Source: Afipia sp. GAS231 (GTDB lineage Bacteria > Pseudomonadota > Alphaproteobacteria > Rhizobiales > Xanthobacteraceae). From it: DNA of 64,000 bases. Shown here one piece after another: positions 44,852 through 52,383 of this stretch; the stretch's first letter is position 1; each line of letters opens with the position of its first letter. The DNA is taken from positions 7,240,501-7,304,500 of the forward strand of contig NZ_LT629703.1 in the NCBI RefSeq assembly GCF_900103365.1, written 5' to 3'. Position numbers and translations under genes: made by a program. Below the pieces are notes generated by a model that was given only the letters and a program-made list of their open reading frames with translations, made no database searches and had not been told where the DNA came from.

Positions 44852-44950
44852 CGTCATACCCGCGTGCATGCGGGGAATTACGCTGCGGCCTTTCGGTTCC
44901 GCCACTGCTGCCTCGGAATACTTCATCACCCGCTTTCGCGGGCGATGACG
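44852..44950. repeat. Palindromic intergenic repeat with TCATCACCCGC hairpin
   Basis: CGTCATACCCGCG at the left pairs with CGCGGGCGATGACG at the right, and the right end alone forms TCATCACCCGC/GCGGGCGATGA around TTTC. It lies between convergent genes, so it may also terminate transcription. Confidence 0.6.
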
Positions 44951-45014
44951 GGCGAAGGTCAACCACTTTCTGGCTGTCGCGATCCCCTCCAGCGTCAATC
45001 CTTATGCGGGATAG

Positions 45015-45524
45015 TCACCCCTGCTCGAACGCCTCAATAAAGCGAGATAGGAACTCACGAAAGGCGGCCATATCTTTCGGCGAGAAGACGCCGAATACCC
45101 GCCGCTCGATCGGATCAACCCGCTCACGCGCGACTTGAAGCGCCTCCCGTCCGACCTCGGTCATGTGCAGCTCGAGCACATTTTGGTGCCGTGGGTGCGA
45201 TGATCGCGTGATTAGGCCCTGCTGCTCCATGGACTTCAGCAGGATCATCATGGCTTGCGGCGTAACCAGACAGGCACGCGCCAGCGTCGCGGCGGTGATT
45301 CCCGACTGCTGATCAAGTTCGTACAGCGCGACATATTGCGATGGGCTCAACCCAACAGATTTCAAGACCGCGCTTTTGGTTCGCACCATTGCCTGCTCGG
45401 CGCGCTTCACCAGCATGCCAAGGCGCTCCTGCTCGGAAGACGGGTGCGGACGGGGCTTTTGGCCGACAGGTTTGCGTGAGGAAGCTTTCTCCCCAGATAA
45501 TTTGCTTTTGCGCTTCACTTCCAT
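45015..45524 (-). CDS. MarR-family transcriptional regulator
   Basis: A 169-residue winged-helix regulator. The first 35 residues are basic and Pro/Ser-rich. The core shows SPSQYVALYELDQQSGITAATLARACLVTPQAMMILLKSMEQQGLI (recognition helix region) and the wing RSSHPRHQNVLELHMTEVGRE. ATG 45524 overlaps the end of the upstream SDR gene by about ten bases, so the two are translated from one message. A perfect palindrome just ahead of the SDR gene is a likely operator, implying autoregulation of both. Confidence 0.9.
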   Translation of the reverse strand: MEVKRKSKLSGEKASSRKPVGQKPRPHPSSEQERLGMLVKRAEQAMVRTKSAVLKSVGLSPSQYVALYELDQQSGITAATLARACLVTPQAMMILLKSMEQQGLITRSSHPRHQNVLELHMTEVGREALQVARERVDPIERRVFGVFSPKDMAAFREFLSRFIEAFEQG

Positions 45525-46387
45525 GGCACGATCGACCCGCTGCGTACCACCGAGCCAAAAGGGCCTGGCTCTTCCCGGCCGACGTGGACGAGTTCGCCAT
45601 AGAAGGCTTCGTGCGGCGAGGAGTCGAGCGCGAGGTCCAAAAGGGGGCCTGCAACCTCGTCTGGTTGGGGAGCGCTGGACAGATCGAGCCAGGCGCGAGA
45701 CGCTCCAGTATCGATCAGCCCCGGCGAGATCGATGCGATCAAGATCCCGCGGCGCAAATCGTCGGCGCGACGTTGGCCCGCGACCGCGCGCACTGCGGCG
45801 ACCTGACCGATCTTGGACGGAATGTTGATCCAGGCCGGCCACGCCTGACCTGGCGCGCGGCCGGAGCGCACCGCATCGCGCCAGCTGCAGACCGCACGAT
45901 CGACATCGTCGAGCGATTGCAGGTTTTCGAACCGCGGATGCAGGACAGGCGCCAGCGCGCGCAGGCTGCCGGCGCGGCTTGCAACCACAAACAGCCGCCC
46001 ACCATCGCGGAGCAAGGGAGCGAAGCTGCGCAGAACGTGCGTCGTGCCCAAATTGTTGGCCTCGACATAATGATCGATTGCGGCGCGCGGATCGTCGTCA
46101 GGCTGTACTCGCGTATAATGATTGGAAAAGACGATATCGACGCCGCCATGGCGCTCGGCCAGCAGGTCTGCGAAACGTTCGACTGCGCCGGGCTTGGCAA
46201 CGTCCAGGAGTTCGCCGCGCACCTCCGCCCTAGCGTCCGACAGCCGATGCAATGATTCAGCGACGCGAACTGAGTCGCGTCCTGTCAAATACACGGTGTC
46301 GGTGGGCTCAAGCCGCTGCGCCAAGCCTTTAGCGAGCGAGAAGCCAAGGTTGCGCGTTGCACCAGTTATCAAGGCTATTCTATTCAT
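45515..46387 (-). CDS. Short-chain dehydrogenase/reductase
   Basis: A 290-residue SDR beginning MNRIALITGATRNLGFSLAKGLA (TGxxxxLG cofactor motif). The segment following has NHYTRVQ rather than the usual NNAG, NNLGTTHVLRSFAPLL, and VVASRAGSL as the serine strand. The canonical YxxxK is not obvious, which may mean a carbonyl-reductase-like or atypical enzyme. It is the first gene of an SDR-marR operon. Start 46387 was chosen because the NAD motif follows within ten residues. Confidence 0.85.
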   Translation of the reverse strand: MNRIALITGATRNLGFSLAKGLAQRLEPTDTVYLTGRDSVRVAESLHRLSDARAEVRGELLDVAKPGAVERFADLLAERHGGVDIVFSNHYTRVQPDDDPRAAIDHYVEANNLGTTHVLRSFAPLLRDGGRLFVVASRAGSLRALAPVLHPRFENLQSLDDVDRAVCSWRDAVRSGRAPGQAWPAWINIPSKIGQVAAVRAVAGQRRADDLRRGILIASISPGLIDTGASRAWLDLSSAPQPDEVAGPLLDLALDSSPHEAFYGELVHVGREEPGPFGSVVRSGSIVPWK

Positions 46388-46398
46388 ACCCTTATTGT

Positions 46399-46414
46399 TA
46401 TCAACATGTTGATA
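46399..46414. promoter_or_regulatory. Perfect palindrome, probable MarR operator
   Basis: TATCAACATGTTGATA is a perfect 16-base palindrome, extended by TTGT and ACAA on the flanks. It ends 12 bases ahead of the SDR start, where a MarR dimer would block transcription of the SDR-marR operon. Confidence 0.75.
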
Positions 46415-46500
46415 CAAGTCAATCCCATTTCGACCTCCTCTACAGATTTCCCGGCGCCCGCAATTACCCCATGTCAGTATGTCTTGGCGCCAGGAAGTCG

Positions 46501-46806
46501 CTACTTCTTCAATCGACCGCATGTCGCGTCGAGGACACGGGCGAGGAACGTGCCGCGAACTAGCTGAAAAGTCTGCGGATCGTCCGAGGGGACAACGGTT
46601 CTGTTGACATTGCTGCCGAGCACGACCTTGTTTTCGTAAAGCACGATCCACTTGCCGTCGTCTTGCCGCTGATATGCCGAGCAATCCACATCAATCAGAG
46701 GTACTTGAATCCTCTGAGCATGGCTGGCGGTGATCGTCGCTGCCGTCATGGCAATGGAGATGGCAATCCGTCGATAGCCTCGCGCCGGAGATCGCACTAT
46801 CCTCAT
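46501..46806 (-). CDS. Small secreted hypothetical protein
   Basis: 101 residues with a signal peptide (RRIAISIAMTAATITASHAQ) and a short mature part with two cysteines (VDCSAYQ and ATCGRLKK), probably a disulphide. GGAGGCGTGAC precedes ATG 46806, a very good ribosome site. Family not recognised; KWIVLYENKVVLGS suggests a small beta-rich periplasmic protein. Confidence 0.75.
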   Translation of the reverse strand: MRIVRSPARGYRRIAISIAMTAATITASHAQRIQVPLIDVDCSAYQRQDDGKWIVLYENKVVLGSNVNRTVVPSDDPQTFQLVRGTFLARVLDATCGRLKK

Positions 46807-46933
46807 GTCACGCCTCCAACGCCGCCGGGTTGGACCGAAAAAGCCGCGCGAGCGTTCCTAATCCGACGCGGATTGATCCCGTTCCCGCCATAAAAGCCTT
46901 TCACGCTGGCGTGACAAAAAAGGGGGGACGATC

Positions 46934-47167
46934 ATGCGGGCTCAGCCGGTTTGGAAGCAATCCGAAGCCGATCACCGTGCTGAAATCGAACGGCTTTATT
47001 TTCGGCTTGCGGCGGTCAATGAAAGAATAGCTGAGCTTGACCGGATACACCCGGAAAGCGAGGCGCTGGAAAGCCTGAAAGCCAGCGCGCTCACGCTCAC
47101 TCGTCAGATCGATGACATCAGGTGTTCCATCGCAGACGAGCAACTGACGGGCTTGCTGGCAAGATAA
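46934..47167 (+). CDS. Small hypothetical coiled-coil protein
   Basis: 77 residues, largely helical with heptad-like pattern (ADHRAEIERLYFRLAAVNERIAEL). GGGGGGACGATC precedes ATG 46934, supporting translation. It is similar in style to small DUF465-type proteins but not clearly a member. Function unknown. Confidence 0.65.
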   Translation: MRAQPVWKQSEADHRAEIERLYFRLAAVNERIAELDRIHPESEALESLKASALTLTRQIDDIRCSIADEQLTGLLAR

Positions 47168-47302
47168 CCGATCGGTGGAACTGCGGGCACGGAGGTTGCG
47201 CCGGCCAAAATCGCACGTGTCATTCGTCAATCATATTCCCTAAGGGATTGGTGACGTACTCGGGCGAAGTTGCTCTTCAAGGGGAAACTTGGGGAGCAGG
47301 AC

Positions 47303-48076
47303 ATGTTCAATTCGAGATTGATGACGGCATTGGCTTTCACGGCGCTTGGCGCCGGCGCGGCTTCGGCTGCGGACCTGTCGCGGCCCTACTTCAAGGCGCC
47401 GGTTTTCGCTGAATCCTACTACAACTGGAGCGGCTTTTACGTCGGCGGCCAGTTGGGCGGCTCCTGGACCAACCAGAGTTGGGTCAATACCGCTAATAAC
47501 TCCATCTTTGGCGACCTCGCGCCGGGGCAGGGTTTTGGACAGCGCTCGTCGGGCATCTTCGGCGGGGGCCAGATCGGCTACAACTGGCAGGCCAGCAATT
47601 ATGTGTTCGGCCTCGAAGGCTCGATATCAGGCATGAACAACCGCGGCACCGTGACCAACACCGTGTTCGGGCCGGCGCGCGACGACGTCTTCAACTGGCG
47701 GACCGACTGGTTGGCCACCGTGACCGGCCGCGTCGGTTACGCCTTCGCGAACAACTTGATCTACGCCAAGGGTGGCTATGCCGGCGTCAACAACCGCCTC
47801 GCGGTCTCCGACACGACCCCGCCGTTCACCGGTGCCGGTTCTGCGAGCGCGTGGCACAATGGCTATACGGTCGGTGCAGGCTGGGAGTACGGCGTAACCC
47901 AGAACTGGATCGTCGGTCTCGAATATGATTATGCGGCGTTCCAGACCAAGAGCTATCAACTGGCGGGCGCCGCGGCGCCATTGGTGTACACGTTCGACGC
48001 CAAGCCCCGCGACATCCAGTCGATCGTCGCCCGCGTCAGCTACAAGTTCGATCCGCCGCTGATCTCGCGATACTGA
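47303..48076 (+). CDS. Outer-membrane beta-barrel protein (Omp25/31-like porin family)
   Basis: A 257-residue protein with a signal peptide (LMTALAFTALGAGAASAADL) and alternating hydrophobic strands: YYNWSGFYVGGQLGGSW, GGGQIGYNWQASNYVFGLEG, VTGRVGYAFANNLIYAKGGYAG and a C-terminal VARVSYKFDPPLISRY ending in an aromatic residue as needed for BAM insertion. GGAG lies before ATG 47303. It resembles rhizobial and Brucella small outer-membrane proteins. A strong terminator follows. Confidence 0.93.
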   Translation: MFNSRLMTALAFTALGAGAASAADLSRPYFKAPVFAESYYNWSGFYVGGQLGGSWTNQSWVNTANNSIFGDLAPGQGFGQRSSGIFGGGQIGYNWQASNYVFGLEGSISGMNNRGTVTNTVFGPARDDVFNWRTDWLATVTGRVGYAFANNLIYAKGGYAGVNNRLAVSDTTPPFTGAGSASAWHNGYTVGAGWEYGVTQNWIVGLEYDYAAFQTKSYQLAGAAAPLVYTFDAKPRDIQSIVARVSYKFDPPLISRY

Positions 48077-48096
48077 TCACGGCAGCATCTGCTCTG

Positions 48097-48123
48097 AAAA
48101 GCCCCGGTCTGCCGGGGCTTTTT
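48097..48123 (+). terminator. Rho-independent terminator of the porin gene
   Basis: AAAAGCCCCGG/CCGGGGCTTTT stem with a TCTG loop and a T-run, 20 bases after the stop codon. Confidence 0.93.
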
Positions 48124-48239
48124 GTTGCCGGGGCGCTTTGGCGGTCCGACCAAAGCCTAATAGTGCCGAAGCTATCTCCGGTGGATATTATTGTGAGGTT
48201 CCACCGGAAATCCCTCGGCCAAAGAAAAAGGGTGACCGC

Positions 48240-48668
48240 ATGATGCCAGATCCCGTCCTCCTGTTCGCCACCGTGATCCTGTTGCTGCCGATGGGCTATT
48301 GCCTCTTGGCGGCGCCGGCTTTTCTGCTGGTGAGGCTCGACATCCCACCGGTCACCCAGCTGCTGCGTGGGCTGTTCAATGCCTATTTCGTCCTGCTGGC
48401 CATTGCCGGCGTCATCGGCACAGTCGCCTTCGCGGTGGAGGGGCGGCTGGTTGCTGCCGTCGGCGTCGGCGTGATCGCGGCTTTCGCGGTGCTGGCGCGC
48501 CGCTGGTTTCTGCGCCGGATGGATGCCGACCTTGACGCCAGGGACGCCGGCGATCCCGATGCGGTGCGGCGGCTGCGCCGGCTGCACTGGGGTGGCATGC
48601 TGTGCAACGCGGTCGAGCTTGTCACCATCGTGAGCAGCATTCCCTATATCGTGGTCGCGCCGGCATAG
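48240..48668 (+). CDS. Small integral membrane hypothetical protein
   Basis: 142 residues with four predicted hydrophobic helices: VLLFATVILLLPMGYCLLA, LFNAYFVLLAIAGVIGTVAF, LVAAVGVGVIAAFAVLA and a last one near LVTIVSSIPYIVV. A charged loop (RRMDADLDARDAGDPDAVRR) separates the last two. AAGGGTGACC precedes ATG 48240. It ends 35 bases before the monooxygenase gene, with which it is probably cotranscribed. Family not recognised. Confidence 0.75.
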   Translation: MMPDPVLLFATVILLLPMGYCLLAAPAFLLVRLDIPPVTQLLRGLFNAYFVLLAIAGVIGTVAFAVEGRLVAAVGVGVIAAFAVLARRWFLRRMDADLDARDAGDPDAVRRLRRLHWGGMLCNAVELVTIVSSIPYIVVAPA

Positions 48669-48703
48669 CCGATAGCGCGGCCGCGGTGCGAACGAGGTGA
48701 ACC

Positions 48704-49930
48704 ATGAAAGTGCGTTGCTGCATCGTCGGTGGCGGGCCGGCCGGCATGATGCTCGGCTATCTGCTCGGACGCGCCGGCATCGACGTCGTGGTGCTGGAAA
48801 AGCATCCGGATTTCTTCCGCGATTTTCGCGGCGACACCGTGCACCCCTCGACCCTGCAGGTGATGGACGAGCTCGGGCTGATCGACGGTTTCCTGAAACT
48901 GCCGCACCAGCGCTTGCAGAAGATGGAGGGCATGTTCGGCGGCACGTCGGTGCGGCTCGCCGATCTCAGCCGTCTCGACGTGAAATATCCCTTCATCGCC
49001 TTCATGCCGCAGTGGGATTTTCTCAATTTTCTGCGCGAGAGCGGCAAGCGGTTTGCGTCGCTGAAGGTGATGATGAGCGCGGAGGCGGTCGACCTGATCC
49101 GTGACGGCGATCGCATCGCCGGCGTGAAGGTGAAGACGCCGGAAGGTATCGTCGACATCGAGGCCGATCTGACCGTTGCCAGCGACGGGCGTCATTCGCT
49201 GGTGCGCGAGCGCGCAGGGCTTCCGATCGAGGAGATCGGTGCGCCGATGGACGTGTTGTGGTTTCGCGCCGGCAAGCGCGAGAACGAGAACGAGAACGAA
49301 AGGCCGTTTGCCCGCGTCGATCCCGGCAAGATGATGGTGACGTTCGATCGCGGCGACTATTGGCAGTGCGCCTACGTCATCGCCAAGGGCCAATACGATG
49401 CCGTGAAGGCGAGGGGCCTGCCGGCGCTGCTCGACGACATCGCGCGGATGGCGCCGATCCTCAAATCCGGACTGGCTGACGTGAAGAGCTGGGACGACGT
49501 CAAGCTGCTGACGGTGGCGATCAACCGGTTGCAGCGCTGGACGCTGCCGGGGCTGCTGTGCATCGGCGACGCCGCGCATGCGATGTCGCCGATCGGCGGC
49601 GTCGGCGTCAATCTGGCGGTTCAGGATGCGGTGGCGACCGCCAACCTGCTGGCCGCGAAGCTAAAGACCGGCTGTCCGTCGGTCGATGAACTCGATGCGG
49701 TGCAGCGGCGCCGCGCGTTTCCGGTGCGGTTGACGCAGCGGATGCAGGTCGTGGTGCAGAACAACATCGTCAATGCGGCGCTGAAACCGGGCAACCAGCC
49801 GCTCAAGCCTCCGCTCGTGATGCGACTGGTCACCGCGGTGCCGTGGTTGCAGGGCGTTACCGCGCGCTTCGTCGGCCTCGGCGTTCGTCCCGAGCACGTG
49901 CAGTCGCCGGTCGCGCCGGATCGGTCTTGA
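48704..49930 (+). CDS. FAD-dependent monooxygenase (PHBH/UbiH-like)
   Basis: A 408-residue flavoprotein. N-terminal GGGPAGMMLGYLLGRAGIDVVVLEKH binds FAD, the DG motif is in VASDGRHSLVRE, and the GD motif LCIGDAAHAMSPIGGVGVNLAVQDA is intact. The family hydroxylates aromatic rings or oxidises related compounds with NAD(P)H and O2. A short N-E repeat (KRENENENERPF) sits in the middle. The exact substrate cannot be told. Confidence 0.92.
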   Translation: MKVRCCIVGGGPAGMMLGYLLGRAGIDVVVLEKHPDFFRDFRGDTVHPSTLQVMDELGLIDGFLKLPHQRLQKMEGMFGGTSVRLADLSRLDVKYPFIAFMPQWDFLNFLRESGKRFASLKVMMSAEAVDLIRDGDRIAGVKVKTPEGIVDIEADLTVASDGRHSLVRERAGLPIEEIGAPMDVLWFRAGKRENENENERPFARVDPGKMMVTFDRGDYWQCAYVIAKGQYDAVKARGLPALLDDIARMAPILKSGLADVKSWDDVKLLTVAINRLQRWTLPGLLCIGDAAHAMSPIGGVGVNLAVQDAVATANLLAAKLKTGCPSVDELDAVQRRRAFPVRLTQRMQVVVQNNIVNAALKPGNQPLKPPLVMRLVTAVPWLQGVTARFVGLGVRPEHVQSPVAPDRS

Positions 49931-49999
49931 CGCGTTTTCTTTACGCGAACCGGAGCCCACCCTCGGATCAAGTCCGAGGGCATGCTTCGCTCGAAAACG
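49930..49999. repeat. Interspersed repeat, GCGTTTTC family, inverted orientation
   Basis: CGCGTTTTCTTTACGCGAACCGG and CTTCGCTCGAAAACG match, in reverse complement, modules of the repeat at 5731. Between them lies a CCCTCGGA/TCCGAGGG hairpin. It separates convergent genes. Confidence 0.7.
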
Positions 50000-50007
50000 T
50001 TATGCCG

Positions 50008-50778
50008 TCAGCCCATGATCGAGTAGCCGCCGTCGACGGGAATGGCGGTGCCGGTGACGAAGTCGGAGGCGGGGGAAGCGAGAAACACCGCGATGCCTGC
50101 GAAGTCGCCGATCGCGCCCCAGCGCGCCGCCGGTGTGCGCCCCAAGACCCGGTCGTGCAGGCCGTCGATCTCCTGGCGGGCGCGCTTGGTGAGATCGGTG
50201 TCGATCCAGCCCGGCAGCACCGCGTTGGCCTGGATGTTGTCGGCAGCCCAGGCCACCGCGCAGGAGCGCGTGAACTGAACGATGCCGCCTTTGCTCGCGG
50301 CATAGGCCGGCGCAAAACTGGCGCCGAAGATCGACATCATGGATCCGATGTTGATGATCTTGCCGCCGCCCGCTTCCTTCATCGCCGGGTGTACCGCCTG
50401 CGAGCACAGAAAGGCGCTGGTGAGGTTGGTTTGGATCACGCTGTTCCACTCGGCGATGTCGAGCGCATGCGGGGCTTTGCGGATGTTGATGCCGGCATTG
50501 TTGACGAGAATATCGATGCGGCCGAGTTCGCTGGCCACGCGGGCGGTCATGGCTGCGACCGCCTCCTTGTCGGTGACGTCGGTGACCACGGATATCGCCT
50601 TGGCGCCGCCTTGCGTCAGTTCGGCCACCGCAGCCGCCGACTTCGCCTCGTTGCGGCCGACGATCGCGACCGCAGCCCCAGCCGCCGCCAATCCCCTGGC
50701 CATGCCAAGTCCGATGCCGCCATTGCCGCCGGTGACGATCGCCACCTTGCCGGTGAGGTCGAACAGTTCTGCCTTCAT
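50008..50778 (-). CDS. Short-chain dehydrogenase, 2-deoxy-D-gluconate 3-dehydrogenase-like
   Basis: A 256-residue classical SDR. TGGNGGIGLGMA (16-27) binds NAD(P), NNAGINIR and IINIGSMMS supply Asn and Ser, and YAASKGG the catalytic Tyr and Lys. It ends FVTGTAIPVDGGYSIMG, the usual C-terminus. The closest groups I recall are KduD/gluconate 5-dehydrogenases of sugar-acid catabolism, though no such pathway genes adjoin. Confidence 0.9.
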   Translation of the reverse strand: MKAELFDLTGKVAIVTGGNGGIGLGMARGLAAAGAAVAIVGRNEAKSAAAVAELTQGGAKAISVVTDVTDKEAVAAMTARVASELGRIDILVNNAGINIRKAPHALDIAEWNSVIQTNLTSAFLCSQAVHPAMKEAGGGKIINIGSMMSIFGASFAPAYAASKGGIVQFTRSCAVAWAADNIQANAVLPGWIDTDLTKRARQEIDGLHDRVLGRTPAARWGAIGDFAGIAVFLASPASDFVTGTAIPVDGGYSIMG

Positions 50779-50841
50779 GCGTGTTATCCGTTACTTGCCG
50801 TTATTCTTGGAGCTGCCGCCTTAGCGGCTCAGCGGTTGCCT

Positions 50842-51027
50842 TCAGCGGTTTCCCTGCCAGATCAGGATCAGTCCGATGGCGCCAAGCAGCGCGCCATATC
50901 CGGCCCATTGCAACTGGTTGATCATGAAGCTCACGCGCGGCCAGGCAATCGTGCCGGTGCCCTGACCGATCCAGAGCAGCCCGATGGCGAGCGCGACAAA
51001 GCCGATGATCGAAAGCGATCTCGCCAT
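50842..51027 (-). CDS. Small two-helix membrane protein
   Basis: 61 residues with helices IIGFVALAIGLLWIGQGTGTIA and WAGYGALLGAIGLILIWQG, joined by a loop with SFMINQLQ. AGGGGGAAAGTCC precedes ATG 51027. Similar short ORFs occur in rhizobial genomes, but no function is known to me. Confidence 0.7.
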   Translation of the reverse strand: MARSLSIIGFVALAIGLLWIGQGTGTIAWPRVSFMINQLQWAGYGALLGAIGLILIWQGNR

Positions 51028-51258
51028 GGACTTTCCCCCTGTTGCCGCTTTCGGGCGCGGCGTGCCGGACGGTGCCGCGCGGCTTGACCGCTATCCCGGG
51101 AAACCATGGCCCGGAGAACGATCACTGTCGATCGAATACAATGCCTGTCAGTCCGGCAAGGGCGGAATTGTCGGCGAGGCCATATCAACCCGCCGTTAAG
51201 GGATTGCGGTCGGGCGGGGCGATACCGAACCATCGGCAGTGTGCCTGTCTTCAGGCAC

Positions 51259-51288
51259 AAAAAAGCCCCGGACGATGCCGGGGCTTTT
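51259..51288. terminator. Bidirectional rho-independent terminator
   Basis: AAAAGCCCCGG/CCGGGGCTTTT stem with ACGATG loop and A/T runs on both sides. It lies 36 bases downstream of the minus-strand porin gene, which it ends. Confidence 0.9.
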
Positions 51289-51324
51289 GAGCTGATGACT
51301 TAGCTAATCTCAGTACTTCAAATC

Positions 51325-52128
51325 TCAGTACTTGGCGACGACCGGGCCACCCCAGTTGAAGCGGTAGACCAGCTCGCTGCGAACGCTCTGTTCCCACTTC
51401 TGGGAGTCGTACGAGCTGACGGTCCGCAGGCCGGTGGTGGTGTTGAACAGCGGGTTGGTCTTGGTATCGAATTGCGAGAAGCGGTATTCGGTCTTCCAGA
51501 ACAGGCCGGGCAGGAAGTTCAGCGCGTATTCGTCGCCGGCGCCGATGAAGTAACCCTTGTAGGTATTGCTGTTGAAGAAGTTGACCGAACCGGGGATCAG
51601 GTTGATGTTGAAGTCAACGCGATCGAACTTGGCTTCGGTATAGCCGCCCGAGAAGTAGGTCAGCAGGTTCGGGGTCACCAGCCAGCCGATACGGCCGCCG
51701 ATTGCCCACTTCGAGCTCAGCTTCTCCTGGCCGAACAGGGTCGAAACCGGCAGGTTGAGCTGGCCCTTCTCGCTGGCGAAATCATAGTCGCCGAACGCGC
51801 CGACAACCAGGTTGTAGCCGCCGAGAGCGAACTGATAGTCGCAACCGCCCTGGACCGTGCCGAAGTAGCCGCGGCCACCCGCCGTTGCCCGCTGCGTGGT
51901 CTGAACGCGAGGACCCGTTCCACGGATCACCGCGCTATCGTCGAAGCCGGTGTTGTCCTGGTTCCAGATGCCGAAGCCGCCGCCGCCGCCAACGTAGCAA
52001 CCGGTCCAGTTGGCAACCGCCACGACCGGCGCCGGAGCCTTGGTGTAGGCGCGGGGCGCCATGTCAGCCGCAACGGCCGATCCGGTGAGTGCCGCCAGAG
52101 CGGTCAAAGCGATCGCAATCTTTTTCAT
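51325..52128 (-). CDS. Outer-membrane beta-barrel protein (Omp25-like)
   Basis: A 267-residue protein with signal peptide (KIAIALTALAALTGSAVAAD), a short Pro/Ala-rich linker, then barrel strands beginning NWTGCYVGGGGGFGIW and ending YRFNWGGPVVAKY. Two cysteines (GCYVG, GGCDY) could form a disulphide. The ATG at 52128 follows AGGGAATTTGAAG; a TTG two codons upstream is also in frame. It is distinct from the porin at 47303 but of the same superfamily. Confidence 0.93.
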   Translation of the reverse strand: MKKIAIALTALAALTGSAVAADMAPRAYTKAPAPVVAVANWTGCYVGGGGGFGIWNQDNTGFDDSAVIRGTGPRVQTTQRATAGGRGYFGTVQGGCDYQFALGGYNLVVGAFGDYDFASEKGQLNLPVSTLFGQEKLSSKWAIGGRIGWLVTPNLLTYFSGGYTEAKFDRVDFNINLIPGSVNFFNSNTYKGYFIGAGDEYALNFLPGLFWKTEYRFSQFDTKTNPLFNTTTGLRTVSSYDSQKWEQSVRSELVYRFNWGGPVVAKY

Positions 52129-52383
52129 CTTCAAATTCCCTCAGTGTAGAAGCGTCGACTTCGACTGCCCCAGAGTGTGCGCGAGCACCGATTCCCGAAA
52201 CCCAGTAGCGCGACTATACGCAGTTCCACCCAAAATGCTGTTGCGGGGGAAACACACCCGCCCAGAAACGAACCGCCGGGAAAAGCCGCAAAAACGGGCA
52301 GAATCCGGGCTCAATCCGCCTCGGATCCGCGAAATGGCGTGAAAAAGCCGGTTCTTGGTGGTTCTTGGTGGTTTTTGGCGGGA

